DNA of 64,000 bases from Camillea tinctor (taxonomy: Eukaryota > Ascomycota > Sordariomycetes > Xylariales > Xylariaceae), in the NCBI GenBank assembly GCA_022578605.1, contig MU394085.1, positions 310,001 through 374,000 on the forward strand. The letters run 5' to 3'. Position 1 is the first letter of the stretch. Each line of letters opens with the position of its first letter. Position numbers and translations under genes: made by a program. Below, piece after piece: positions 34,408 to 46,851 of the stretch. The notes under the pieces were generated by a model, which was not told where the DNA came from, searched no databases, and worked only from the letters and a program-made list of their open reading frames with translations.

Positions 34408-35262
34408 GCGTCCTTTCGATTTCGGTCATCTGCCAGCATGAATGAGCTCGGCCCTGCAAATTGGTGGATACGAGTTGCTTACTTCCACGGATGCGTGTGA
34501 TAACTGGATATAACGAATGGTTGTCGATGTTGAGTCTATGTCGTTTAGCGCTAAGTATCATGCTAGTTTTTGAAAATCATGTTTTCTCGAAGGCTATACG
34601 AATGAAGATTTGAATGTTCACTTAATATGAGCGCCCTATTCCTATACTAGGTCACGTTTGCCTTCGATACTTGAGCATAATTCAGGTGAATACTTCTTAG
34701 ATATCTAGTTAATCTAACAAGCAATTCCTCCAACCGACAAAAGGTTAAGGAAATATAGATGTCATGCTATGTTCTCATAAGCAACATACTATGATTGTTT
34801 CGTAGGAAATGCACGAAACAATGCAGATTCTATAATGGTAAGTCCGATATTTAACAGCCTCTCGGTAAGCCCAATATCTCCTCAGGCCGTTGGCCGTTGG
34901 CCAATTTGTTAGAGCAATATCCCCAGACACGTTATTACGCTCCGGCCTCTGTATACTTCTGTGAAATCAATGAACAGGGGTGCAACTTAGTATCCTTTCA
35001 TGAAAACCTAGAAGTATCGGGAAAGCAAGCCTCAAGTCCGGCGGTACTGCTATCTCATATTTTACATCACATTATCAATGGTTCAGGGGTACACTGGATA
35101 CATAGATTTTAGGGTCGACATGATGGTTTGAAACACAACTAAATTTATCACTCCATGTTTTTAAATTGTCTATCCAACTTACTCATTATACAAGCAGTAG
35201 TTATCTTTATGTCCAATATACCTCCTGTTTTTATATACTCCCTCCAAAACATGCAATGCATC
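34408..35262. other. intergenic, between convergent genes
   Basis: The shared 3' region of two converging genes. A plus frame at 34897-35112 shows no motif. Nothing else is seen. Confidence 0.6.
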
Positions 35263-36663
35263 TTAAGACTGCTTCTTCTCGGTGCTAACCTTCTTCACAG
35301 AGCCAGGGGGCGCCTTGAGCCCGGCAAACACGACCAGCGTGACTGCCAGCATACCCAAGGAACCGACACCGTATGCGAACTCTCTGCCAGCCCACCAGTA
35401 CACACTGGTAAACAGAATCGGGCCAAGTCCTCGGCCCAATTGCCCCCAACTTCGCAAAATGCCAAGCTTTCCACCCCGTTCACCTTCGCTAGCTTCAAAG
35501 CTGGCCAGCGTGTTGAGGCCGCTCACGACGGTAGCTGAAGTCGTCGCCAAACAGGTAGCCGCCAGATATAAGGAACCAACAGTGTTGATCTGGCCTAGCA
35601 TGATGAATGCGACAAGACATGCACCAACGCCGATCTGAACAGTTCTCAGGGGCGGCATGCGACGGGTAACACCACCCTGGAGGATAGAAGCAACCAGCCC
35701 AATATAACCAAGCAATCGGCCGTTCTTGGCCGAGCTATACTGGAAGAGATCGTAGGTCATGAAAGGTAGAGAAAATTCCATGCCGGAGAAGAATAGGAGG
35801 AACGCAAAATGCACCGCATTCAGGAGGAAGTGTGAGTTGGTGCGGACTGTAGGTGCTGGTTTAGATGTCTTTTTGTCGCCCACCTTAGTCGATTTCGCTG
35901 CCAATGTCTCGGGGAGCGCAAAATATAGATACAAAGTTTCGGTCACGATGAGGAACAGCGAGAAGCCGGCAGCGGTAGCAAAAGGGTTCGCGGCTACCGT
36001 GGCGATGGAGCTGAGGAATGCGCCAAGGGCGGGCCCGAAGGTGAAGGCGATAGAGAAGCAGGCGCCTATAAGAGCCATGGTCGAGCCTCGGGTGCTCTCG
36101 TCGGAAATGTCCGTCGCAATAGCTGTCGCGAGCTGTACGTTACCCTCGGACAACCCACCAACGACACGCGAGGCAAGGAATGTCCTAAAGTCGACGGCCA
36201 TCACCCAGAGGAAGACAGAGAGGATGTTCCCGGCCATGCTGGCCAAGAGCGCGGATCTCCGGCCATACTGGTCAGACAGATGCCCAATGACGGGAGAGGC
36301 AATGGCTTGTAGTAGAGAGAATAGACTGCCGAGGGCACCGCCCAGCAGAACAATGTCGTATCTCGAGTCAATTGGTTTCGCAAAGGCGGATTTATAGGCA
36401 TTGAGACCGCCGAGGATACGGGCGAGCAAGGTGGACTGCGACTCGGGGCCGGCCTCGTGGTTACGGTAGAATTCGAGGAGGTTCGGGAACAGCGGAAGGA
36501 TAAATGTGAACGAGAGCTATAACGAAATCTTTGGTCAGCTTTAAGGGTTCTTTAGACATAGGTATACTTAGGGGGCAGTAGGTTAACGTACTAGATCAAG
36601 CAGCAACGATATAAATATCACTTTCAGTACCCTTTTCCGGGTAGCAGGTTCTATAGTCGCCAT
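35263..36663 (-). CDS. MFS transporter, TetA/MFSD10-like
   Basis: Two exons, 36663-36592 (24 codons) and 36516-35263, join at GTACGT/ATAG in phase 0, giving 441 aa, the normal 12-helix MFS size. The N-terminal motif A reads GHLSDQYGRR. Next come LASRVVGGLSEGNVQLATAI and DISDESTRGSTMALIGACF, which are typical of the drug/proton antiporter branch related to bacterial TetA and animal MFSD10. It is likely a proton-coupled exporter of small organic molecules at the plasma or vacuolar membrane. The substrate cannot be read from sequence. The first exon encodes the cytosolic N-terminus and the start of helix 1 (VIFISLLLDL), split by the intron. Confidence 0.9.
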
Positions 36664-37909
36664 GGTTTCATATACGAGACGGAGTTGGGATCAAAAACGG
36701 GTAGTCTTTCTTTGGTGTTGAAGCTCGGGCCAGCCAATATACGTGAGATGGAAGATCGTATCGTATCTGAGTAGTAGTGTACAGGGTATTTTATACAAGA
36801 ATGGAATTGAGTAAGACGAAGAAAGAAGGGAACAAAGAGTTCAGTATAGCGAAGTGCCAGTGCTAGGAAGAAATGGTGAGAAAAAAAAAGAGAGAGAAGC
36901 GACAGTAAAATAATAATAAAAAAAGATGAGAGAGGATAACACGATCGAATATTTCGCTATGACGGAGGACTGAGCTTTAAGTTGGAGCTGATGTGGACAA
37001 GCTACGCCATACCTTTTACGAATACACCCCCCCAAAAAAAAAGGTGTCCTGAGCCCCCCCTGGACCTAGTAACTCAGCGGCAGGTTCCAGGGGGGCTTAT
37101 CCTTGCATCACGTCCCGAATGGGTCCACTCAGAATACCCCACTATGGGTCCCGTCCAGTGATCGGAGTCGTTAATCGGGGCGTCTGCTCATCCCGGGTCC
37201 CGACATGCCACAAGCCTAAACTCTTTTACCTATGGGAACACGGGAACACAGAACTTGAAGGTCAAGGGTGTTCAATTTTCAGCTATTTAATTGGCCCATC
37301 TATGCTACTACAAGCCGCCACATCCCGGCTTGTCTGCCTGTCCGAAATGCGATTCTCGCAAGTTTACGTATTACCTGTACCTATCTATCCATGTAATATA
37401 CTTATATACCTAGATGCAATACGTCTGACATGTCACTACTTATAACCTCTCAGACTGATAGGTTTTATATTGTATCTTCAACTAGCAACAACCAGCCCTA
37501 CTACAGCCGCTGAATCTGACATAATCTTAATACTTATTTGTAGGCCAAGACATTTAGAATCCTAATGTAACCAGAGCGATTCACCTACGAGTGAGGATTG
37601 ATCCAATGGCCGATTCATTCTCGGTCCACGGCTGCATAACTATATATATTGAGCGTCCACTGCAGTAGCCCTCACGTCAAGGCATCTAAAAATAGCCAGA
37701 CAGTTAATCAGCCGTGCGACAAAAGGGGGTGTGCTGAGAGCGCATATATAAGTGAAGCTTCTGTTCATTTAGGCGTCCTGTCATCATTTACAAGATGTAA
37801 ACGCTTCTATGTTTGGTCCGGCAGGACCTCGAATATAAACATTCCTATAAATACAGCCGGCCTTATCATTTTACAAATATTTACAACTGCTTGTCACGAA
37901 CCTGGTAAT
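36664..37909. other. divergent intergenic region
   Basis: The promoter space of the MFS gene (minus) and of the seven-helix gene at 37910 (plus). It contains C-rich/A-rich runs near 37026-37042. No gene is seen. Confidence 0.6.
37846..37853 (+). promoter_or_regulatory. TATA box candidate
   Basis: TATAAATA lies 57-64 bases upstream of the proposed start at 37910, a reasonable distance for a fungal TATA element. It also argues for this start over the upstream in-frame ATG at 37649. Confidence 0.5.
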
Positions 37910-38875
37910 ATGTGCATGCGTATACTATCTCGACTCTACTGGCTACTCCTTTTCCTCGCTGCTCCAACCCCGATCCTATGCAGCAATACCTTCACCAGGT
38001 ACGAAGAAGGGTCGTGTCAACTCATTGGGGACCCCGACATCTACGGAATCGGCGTCCGGGTCAGCTATTATCTCATATTTACTGCTGGTATAGTGGCCAC
38101 AGCTGCCAAGAGCAACAAAGGCATCGATGACTGCCTCAAAGGAGTCAATATAGTCTTCCTAGCCGTCAACATAGTCCTGCTGCGAAACGCAGTAAGTGGG
38201 AGCTTCGCCGTCGTCGAATACACCATCTCGTACAACCTGGCTTTCGTACCCTACATATCCCTGGTGCCAGGCCTGATACGCGGCAATGGTAACGTCGCGG
38301 CCTGGGGTGCTTTCTGCACCCTCTTCGGCCTGGGTTGCATTTTCCCGCCATGGCTCTACAGGGACCTGATCGGCCAGGGCCAGAAACCCGACTGCCCCTC
38401 TATCAAGGTGTACGCAGCTACCAACCTCGACTTATCCAAAAACGTCGGTGCTATCCGAGGCGTGATCGTGTTTTGGATTATAGTTGCGCCGTTTTTCTTT
38501 GTAGCCGGATTTTTCTTGATCATATCGAGCGTAAAGGGTGCGAAAACTCTCGGCGAGACTACCCCTAGCCACCTGATCCAGAAGGTCATGCATACACTTA
38601 AACTGCTAGACTCTCATAAGAGAAGAAAGGCTATATCTGTAAAATCACGAATACCTCTCTTCGTAGTTTGCGTTGGCTTGGGTGCATTCTCAGCCGCTAC
38701 GGTCGAAAGCATACTAGTGCAGAACAACATCGAGTTATCAGGTGCTGAATTCACCAGCACGAATCAACTAATACCGTTCCTTGTTGGGCTGTTCACCTTG
38801 ATATCTACCGTGTGGGATGTCTGTCTTGAGTTATATTCTCCAGCTAAGGGCAAAAATGAAAGGAACCCGTGCTAA
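37910..38875 (+). CDS. signal peptide plus seven-helix membrane protein, unknown function
   Basis: The frame is open from 37649, but I start at 37910 (or 37916), where MCMRILSRLYWLLLFLAAP gives a clean signal peptide ending near CS. The product is 321 aa and single-exon. After a short extracytoplasmic part with a Cys (GSCQLIGDPDIYG) there are seven hydrophobic segments: SYYLIFTAGIVATAA, IVFLAVNIVLL, AFVPYISLVPGLI, WGAFCTLFGLGCIF, VIVFWIIVAPFFFVAGFF, PLFVVCVGLGAFSAA and LIPFLVGLFTLISTVW. The tail is short. A signal peptide plus seven helices is receptor-like, but I recognise no family motif. Confidence 0.72.
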   Translation: MCMRILSRLYWLLLFLAAPTPILCSNTFTRYEEGSCQLIGDPDIYGIGVRVSYYLIFTAGIVATAAKSNKGIDDCLKGVNIVFLAVNIVLLRNAVSGSFAVVEYTISYNLAFVPYISLVPGLIRGNGNVAAWGAFCTLFGLGCIFPPWLYRDLIGQGQKPDCPSIKVYAATNLDLSKNVGAIRGVIVFWIIVAPFFFVAGFFLIISSVKGAKTLGETTPSHLIQKVMHTLKLLDSHKRRKAISVKSRIPLFVVCVGLGAFSAATVESILVQNNIELSGAEFTSTNQLIPFLVGLFTLISTVWDVCLELYSPAKGKNERNPC

Positions 38876-39253
38876 GATATAGAGCATCAAGTTTATAGTT
38901 ACGTATCAAGGGGGTTGAACTGATGAAACGAGATGTTGTCTATGCATTATCATACTGCCTGAAATAGAGATAAAATGAACCATTCTCAAGCACTCATATC
39001 AAAAGATATGACAGTATGTAGCCTAGTATACTAGCCAAATGCAAGGTAAACCTCACTTCCAAAGCGTCAACAGAGGTAACAGTATACTTCATGCCCAATG
39101 TCTACCTCAGAACGTATAATGACGCTCTACCCCAATCTTCGAATATCGACGTCGAGGATAACCACCTAACCTAAGTAAATATACACACCACATCCCACTC
39201 TCTCATCATACCCTAAGCCCATAACCCACTACCCCCATCCAGAATCCCCCGTC
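38876..39253. other. intergenic, between convergent genes
   Basis: A short 3' spacer. No feature is seen beyond low-complexity C/A-rich DNA toward 39253. Confidence 0.6.
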
Positions 39254-39840
39254 TTAAAACCCCCCACCCCCACAATCCTCAAACTTCCCCTCCGGCTGCG
39301 ACACCGCAGGCGGCGGCCGTACAAGCGCGTATTCCATCTGCGCACCCCGTCCGCAATCCCGCGTGCTTACAGCGAGGTACTGGCCCGGCAAGCTCGCAAA
39401 CGTGGGTCCCGGGACGGAGTGGCGCTCGCAGGTAGCAGCAGGCGGGTTCGCGCCGTCAGAGGACGACGACGAAGACCACACGTCGTCGTTCGAGGGCGCT
39501 GCGCCGACGGGGGCGTAGCGCGCGCGGCGGCGGCACCTCCCGACGAGCCAGAGGCCGGTGGCGAAGCAGAAGGCTTTCCAGATGGCGCGGGGGGTGGGTT
39601 GCGGCGGGTTTTATCTACGTAAAAGGGGGCAGGGAGTTGGGTTAGGTGTTGGCGTCGGTATGGTGACGGAGACTGACCTCGGTAGCAGTGGAATATGAGG
39701 GATGACCAGAACAGGACGACGACGACTGCGAGCCAGACGATTATCGCGATGAGCCACCATGCGAGGATAGCGTTGGGCGGATCGCGGGTGTCGTCGTAGT
39801 TGCTTCGCTGAATGATCGCTAATCTGGGTAGCGCCGCCAT
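39254..39840 (-). CDS. small single-helix membrane protein, splice model uncertain
   Basis: Exon 1 (39840-39678) encodes a short N-terminus and a strong membrane helix (AWWLIAIIVWLAVVVVLFW), then FHCYR before GTCAGT. Joined to the acceptor at 39574 it continues in phase as FCFATGLWLVGRCRRRARY, then a Ser-rich tail with ATCERHSVPGPTFASLPG and a Gly-rich end: 160 aa. The alternative acceptor at 39615, or no splicing, leads into a low-complexity Pro/Ala/Arg frame ending at 39367, which looks like an off-frame artefact. The chosen acceptor is a weak AAAG. No family is recognised. The exon structure is doubtful, the first exon is likely real. Confidence 0.5.
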
Positions 39841-40683
39841 GAATACTTATACCGCGCCCAATATGTAATAAGAGAGCAAAAAAAAACTAAAAAAAACTTG
39901 AGAAGATTGCTGAAGAACGTCAGGGAGTGAGCCGCGACTCAAATGTTTTTTTATTCCTGGAAGAACTTGTCATAAATAGGAGCGTATAATCTTCACGTCC
40001 CGCGTGAACCGGGTAGTAGTGCCGTTATATGGGTATTAGATTGAATGTTTGTGGCGCGTTTTAGTATTCTTTCTAGATATTTACCATCCATCCGGTTGGC
40101 GTTGAGGTCGTTTTTGGTTGGACCGTGTCTACGTGGTTTGGTCCTATCATGTGTCGCCGATGAGCTTAGGTCCCGATGACGTTGACTAGGCGAGGTGGAA
40201 AAGACGCCCCCATACTTGAATTCCCTATAAAGACTGCTTTTATTATAAATACGGCATTCGTTTCAGTGTTGTTTACCTTGTTGTCCAACTCTGTTGCGTA
40301 GGTGATCATGTTGGAGTAGTGCAAGTTGCTACTTCAAGAGGCGGCGTTCTGTGAATCCTTGTTGTGGCTGGCACAGGTGCCGGTGCCGATGTCACGCAAG
40401 TTGCTTTTGCAAATGTGACCTATGATATGCTACATCTAATTGCCGATCTGTGTGTGACGCCTAGAGTTAGAGGGGCATGAAGACTTGTTCAGAATTTCTT
40501 GGTCAAACTTATCTCAGCCTATAGTATACCCCTATTGCAGTCCTATTGTACCCCTATTTTTGTTTTGCAAATTCGCGTATCAGAACGGAACTCTCCATTA
40601 CCTACAAAAAAAGAGAACCAAACGTTAGGAATAAGGGTTTCAATTCTTGACCATATTTCAGAACCCTTCACTGATGTCTTTCC
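39841..40683. other. intergenic region
   Basis: Upstream of the one-helix gene and downstream of the amidohydrolase. Only short random frames are present. Confidence 0.6.
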
Positions 40684-42246
40684 TTAGACCCTCTCATTTT
40701 CAATCATCGCCTTGGTATTCAAATACATAGCATTGATAGCATATTCTTCTCCCATTTTGAAATCAAGTGTCTTTAGTTTCCCCATCAGTGTATCTCGACT
40801 CGCCATAACCTCCTTAGCAATATCCTTCCAAGTTAAGTGCTTCCCTGGTGTCACAATACTCTTTGATGGCACAGGGGCAGGGGCAACGGTGACGTTAAGT
40901 AGTTTTCCTTCGGCTTTCCTTACGACACCATCTATGATCACCATCTCGATGTCACGATGGCTGCTGTGAAGAACAATCGCCGCAACCGGGTTCTCCTCTG
41001 CCGCAACAAGCATAGATGGGCTTCCGCTGTCGAATACGAGGATGTCTGCCTTCATCCCCTCTTTCAGACTTCCGATTTCATCACTCAGTCCCGCAGCTTT
41101 CGCGCCGCCGAGAGTGCCAAGGTTGAATACCTTCTCAACATTTATTCCAACATGGCGAGACCACTGCCCCTTCTCGGCCAATTTCAGGCCTCTTTCTGCT
41201 CGGGCGGTCTGAAGTGTCATCCTCATCTGTTCCGGGATCCCACAGGCTCCCCAGCTGTGGCAATCAACCCCGATGCTGGCGTTGTCATAGTGGTCGTCTC
41301 TGAGAGCCACCGGCATAGATCCCATCTGCAACTCCGTATTGGCCGTACTGCTAATACATGCACCAGATTTCTTATATAATGCACCGTCATTTTCATGTGG
41401 CCAGGTCGCGTGGCTGAGAAGAATATCGGGACCTAAGAGGCCGTGTCCATCCAGAATTTGCACGCCACTCGGATTGGACCCTAGCATCTTTCCACCAACA
41501 GCGTGTGTTGTTATAAGCTTAGCCTTCCCCTTGGCGGGATCGCGAAGGTCAGCATAGTAAGGTTTGAGCGTCTCTCCAGGCACGTATATGTTATCCATAG
41601 CATACCCTATATGGACTAACCCATTCCCGTAGGGCCCAGCTTTAGCGAGCTCCTGATATGTTGTAAGGTTTTGCTCCGAGAAGTGATCATCCTCGAGTTT
41701 CCAAGGATTGGTTGAGACGAGCCGTTTAGCCGGACAATAGCAGTAAATCTCTCTCACTCCAGCAGTAAGAACAGCCTGGATAGCCGCTTGTGCTGTTATT
41801 CCGTTTTAGTTCAGTTATGTCCAAGCAGATAGATTCCACGTACGATGATCAGGAGTTATGTTACAGCTCGAGTGATCGACGATAGTGGTCGTACCGGCGT
41901 CAATCGACTCGAGAGCCCCCGCCAATTGACCCCAGAACAAATCTTCCTTTGACCATAACCCTCCAGAGAAATTACCAGTTGGTAGATATTCGATGAGAGT
42001 GTGGTTCGCATGTAAACCCTTATACTGAGACTGCCACAGGTGACGATGTGTATCGATGAAACCGGGACTGACGACCTTCCCGTTACAGTCCACAATTTCA
42101 GTCTTCGAATCTACCTGGATGTTTTTGCCGATCTTGGCGATACGTTGGCCCTTTATGAGCAGGTCAGAGACAGTTGGAGCCACATGATTTTCTTCATCAT
42201 GGAGCAACAACGTGCCTCCTTGAAGTAAGATAGATTTTTCAGTCAT
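40684..42246 (-). CDS. amidohydrolase-family deaminase/chlorohydrolase (TrzA/AtzA/SsnA type)
   Basis: Two exons, 42246-41844 and 41792-40684, join at GTACGT/ACAG with phase kept, giving 503 aa. The N-terminal beta domain is followed by the metal-binding signature PGFIDTHRHL (His67 and His69). DAGTTTIVDHSS then occurs where the TrzA/SAH-deaminase group has its conserved strand, and GVDCHSWGA appears later. The C-terminal composite beta domain reads GSLKEGMKADILVFD and VVIDGVVRKAEGKL. The barrel enzyme would use a divalent metal to hydrolyse a C-N or C-Cl bond on a heterocycle or nucleoside-like molecule. Family substrates range from guanine and SAH to s-triazines, so specificity is open. There is no signal peptide; it is cytosolic. 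Confidence 0.87.
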
Positions 42247-45200
42247 CGTATAGCAGAAGTATTTGAATTGGGTTTGATGAGTGGCCTAGTGAGGATTCAG
42301 GAATGAATATCTTTCCCACCAAGCATTCTTTTAAACTGTATGTATGAACACGGAAGCTAGCGCTAGGACGCGGGGTTAATAACAATATCTCCTGTCGCCG
42401 CGTTACCAACCCGAGTAACGTGGAGGGGATTTCCTCATCGGCTTCTCTCAAAAATCAGATGTGCATCTCACGACACCCCTATCTCAGAAGCGTATTAATA
42501 ATATTAGTATCGATTTGGGCTTTGTATCACTCTAATTCGTGCAAGACTTGCGGGGTCTCAATTACTAAGTCGAAGTCGCGTGTAATGAGTATACTCGGTC
42601 CTCGGAGGCCGAAGAGACAAGTTTATAAATCACCTCTAGACTTGGCAAACTACATATGTTTCCGACCCCGAGCTATGTATGCGGAGACGGCGGGGTTACC
42701 GGATCCAGGCCCGGCTCAAGTTAGTTATCTCCAGTTATATCACATAACCATTATAGCAGTTTGACTTATTGTTTAAGTATAACTTAGATGCATTGACAAG
42801 TTTCACCCGTGTTGTGATTTGGTATTGTCTTATCTAGGATCCGAATGAAGATAATGAGGACCAAATATGATGACTTAGTTGTAATAGGAAGGCTTTGCTT
42901 ATTGTAGTTAAGTTGTCAAAAAGTAGGAAAGATTAGCTGGTTCTACTGCTTGATTGAAGTGATATATGCTAAGTTATCGTGCAGATATGAAATTACATCA
43001 GTCTTGTAACGTTCCAGGAAACCGGGTAACACATACAATATAGAATTGAAGAACGATGACTAGTCGATCATTAGAGAGCTTTTCCCTTATGGCTCAACTA
43101 TCGCCAAACCCGTTTTTGTGACAGGTCTACGTATCACAGGGATCAAGATTATGGGGGTAGAAATTGGCGTGTTGCTTTAACGAAGCTGATTTCAATATCA
43201 TCGTAGCTGATATACACGTTTAGTATACCAAGTAGACTTCATTGCATGTATAGCTATGAGACACAAGATGATAACTATTTATCTGTGATGAAGAATAAGG
43301 TTATAAATTCCAACTGATCATGGCATAATTCGATATGCCCCTCCCTATACAGTTCTTCATACGAGAACGACATTAGTAGTATTTGAAGGGCTAGGAGTTG
43401 GTGATTTGAGTAGAATAGTACTCTAGGATGGAAGCCCACCGTAAAATATACTCAAAGAGAACGCTCGGAGCCCCTTTTCAGGAGATCTTCAGGAGCCCCT
43501 TTTCAGGAGATCTTCAGTGATTATTCATCATCCAATAGTAACTGCCCGTTTCCCATCTTTCTTACCGTCTTGCGCACCTCCTTACTCGCTTGACACTTTA
43601 TGCCCTAGGCACACGAATCGATTTGTGACATGTGATCTGTTGGAGTGAGACGATAAGTGGGGGAAAGGATAAAGTGTATTAGTCCAGGTGAGAGTCTAGA
43701 AGAGCGTAAGCCTGCTATGTATATACATGTAGTAGTAGTATAGTACCGTGTAGCGGGGTAGTAACCCCATATTCCAACATGACCAACACGTGGGCCACTG
43801 GCTTATTTACCAACTTCAAAGTCTTCAGTATACCATTCTTGTCGAAATGTTTCAGATGCTACTAGATTTTCTTTATTGATTTGAAATAGTGTTCGTATAC
43901 AACATAGGTAGTAGAAGTTAGTATTAGCTACCAGATATGGTTGTATGCTATTTTGGATATCACAAACCCTAAGCTTTATAATTAGTAGTTACATTGTTCA
44001 TTATTTTCGACGAAGCAGTTTTGATACATAAGACATCATACATCCTCCGACCACTTAAAGGCAAGACATGTCTGGTCGTTTGATATGGGAGGTAAAACAA
44101 CGACTTGACGTATCTTGGCAGCCCATATCATTCCTTTCAATGTCTTTGTTGACCCAGATAGCCTACCGCTAGCCCTTATACAAATGTGCCAAACTAATCC
44201 ATATTAGTGATTACTAAATATGAGGCAAGGGTCCTGCTGGGGTATTCATACGCTAACGATGGGTCTTGAAAAATTGATCATATAGTCGCAAGTAATGTAG
44301 CTCTCTCGAGACAGTCATTCGTTTTTGTGTTTAGTAGGAGATGTTGCTATTTGAACATTTAAGCATAATCTATGAGGAACAATAATCGGGATAAGTCACG
44401 CGGTATATTGCAGAGAATAATTACCCCTGCCCAACTTTCATAGTTATAGTTGAAGGATTTTCATGAAGCATATAGGCCAAATTTGGACACTATCTCTTTC
44501 CAAAATATTGAGATTTACCCTAAATCATGCATTGCACCAAACCCGAATCCCGCATAACTAGCAGTCGCAGCATCTACTAGTTACCTTCATTATATTATTA
44601 GTGTAGATCTTCTGCATATGATCTTGCGGCTGCACGATGCTACTCGCTTTTCTGTGGGCGATCGTATATGCTAGCAATAATAGTTCAACTTAGCGACCAT
44701 TATCCTGGCCTACTAAGCAATACACAATATTTGTGATGTCAGACGGGTTTTTTGACCTTTGGTTGGCCAAATTTTGCACTTGGCCAAGCCATGTGGCGAG
44801 CTGAATCATCCCATTGAAACCTCAACACCAATTCTTTTTGGAGTGCTTCCTTTCTCGTCGCTCAACAGAATGCTGCTATCCGATATTGTCACACTACGAC
44901 AGCAGCACTTTCACCCAGAGTCGTAGGAAATAGGAAATGCTCCAAGCTGGCGTTTTTCATAACAATGTTTCGATGAGATGGATATATATGTATGGGCTGC
45001 CTTAGCAACCTACTTAATCATAGTCTAAGGTAATCTAAGACTATGTTTCTAGTCCAATATTGATAATGACCAGCCTCTCCTCTGCACCATTGCTAGCTGA
45101 ACGGCAGATCCCCATGCGACCTTGCCGCTTCTGACAGATCACAGTGCTTCTATTGGACAATACATGCAAGGCAGGTCTAGCTGTAAGACAAGACAAGTAC

Positions 45201-45380
45201 CGAGCGATCTCAAAGAAACTGTGACGTGGATAGCAGCGCATGTGTTCCGACACGCGGGTAAGGTAGAATCAATAGTTCCCTATCCTAGTTTTAGTATGTA
45301 GAAAATATAACCAAGCAGGTCCCTCCGCAGTAGGAGTCCTGAGAGATCCCCTTCGCCTTTTATATCACACACGAAGCAAC
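42247..45380. other. long AT-rich gene-free region
   Basis: Over 3 kb without a supportable gene. A minus stretch near 44190-44050 reads open for about 45 codons (containing GRLSGSTKTLKGMIWAAKIR) but has no visible start or partner exon. A tandem 25-bp duplication lies at 43467-43516. Confidence 0.55.
43467..43516. repeat. tandem duplication, 25 bp x 2
   Basis: The 25-base unit beginning GGAGCCCCTTTTCAGG occurs twice with no mismatch and no spacer. Confidence 0.9.
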
Positions 45381-46851
45381 ATGTCTCAACCTATCCCGCA
45401 GCCGCCCGGAGTACCTCTACTGGGAAACATTTTTGACGTCGACCCTAACAATACCTGGGCCTCGCTAAAGAAGCTCTCAGAGAAGTACGGAGAAATATTT
45501 CAGATTAAAGTCCTCGGGCACACAGTAGTCTTTGTCGCGGGTGCAGCACTCGCAGAAGAAATATGCGATGAGAAACGGTTCCGGAAGTACGTAGGTGGCC
45601 CGATAGTCGAGATTCGCTACGCTGTACACGATGCTCTCTTCACGGCTTTCGATCATGAGGCAAGCTGGGGCATTGCTCACCGCATCATTGCCCCGACGCT
45701 GTCCCCGCAAGCCCTAGTAGAACATTTTACTGAGATGCGGGATGTTGCCAGCGAGCTCATCGTCAAGTGGAAAGCTCTGGGAAACAAGAATGAGGTCTCG
45801 GCGGTTGGACAGTTGAATAGATTGAATCTGGAGGCGACTGTATTGACGCTGTATGGAAAGAAGCTCAACTGCCTCGAGGGACCTGAGCATCCTATGCTGA
45901 AAGGAAGTAAGTAGCTTCAATAATGCCAGATGTAGTTGGGGCAATTTATTTGGTATATAGAACGAGATACTAACTCTGAATAACACAGTGGAGGACTCCA
46001 CCTCAGAAGCCATGAAGCGTCCAACTAGACCCGGCCTCCTCAACTGGCTAGTGTACGGTAGCAAATTCAAGACAGGCACCAAGACGATGCGCACCTTCGC
46101 GAAGGAGATGGTGACTCACCGCAAGGAGAACCCGACGCCGCGGCAAGACCTTCTCGCCGCCCTCCTGAATGCCAAGGACCCCGATACGGGCACCGCTCTG
46201 ACCGAGTCTCAGGTCATCGACGAGATCGTGTCTATGCCAATCGGCAGCAGCACAGCGCCAGCGCTGCTCGCAACGGCCATATACTTCCTGCTGCGCAACC
46301 CGGAGGTCATAACGCGGGCGCGCGAGGAGCTAGATTCCGTGATAGGGCAGGGGACAGGCGAGTTCACGCACGCGCACCTCGCGCAGCTGCCGTACATAGA
46401 GGGCATCGTGCGCGAGTCGCTGCGGCTGTCGTTTGCGGCGCCAGGGTTCAACATCGAGCCGATCCCGCGGGCGGGCGGGAAGGACAAGAGCCCCGTGCTG
46501 CTCGGGGGCGGCAAGTACCAGGTGGCGCACAACCAGGCGATGATCGTGGTGCTGGCGGGCGTGAACCGCGACCCGGCCGTGTTCGAGGAGCCGCTCGCGT
46601 TCCGCCCCGAGCGCATGATGGGCGCGGCGTTCGAGGCGCTGCCCGCGGGCGTCAAGAAGTGGTTCGGCAACGGCAAGCGTGAGTGCATCGGCAAGCACTG
46701 GGCCTGGCAGTGGAGCATGACTACGCTGGCGAAGCTGCTCATGGAGGTGGACTTTGAGATGGTGGATCCAGACTACAAGCTTGAGCAGGACGGGTGGTTC
46801 AACCTACGGCCGGTGGACTTCAACGTCAGGGTGAAGCCGAGGGCTAGCTAA
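45381..46851 (+). CDS. cytochrome P450, CYP505-like haem protein without reductase
   Basis: Two exons, 45381-45906 and 45989-46851, join at GTAAGT/ACAG (LKG/MED), giving 462 aa. It begins PIPQPPGVPLLGNIFDVDP and has GPIVEIRYAVHDALFTAFDH, both very close to the haem domain of CYP505 fatty-acid hydroxylases. The haem loop is FGNGKRECIG with Cys408, and ExxR is E318-R321. The I-helix reads PIGSSTAP (259-266) and lacks the usual acid-threonine pair. There is no N-terminal membrane anchor and no fused FMN/FAD reductase: the frame stops right after the haem domain. It therefore needs an external reductase, or uses peroxide, or has a non-monooxygenase role. The 3' exon is much more GC-rich than the flanks. 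Confidence 0.9.
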
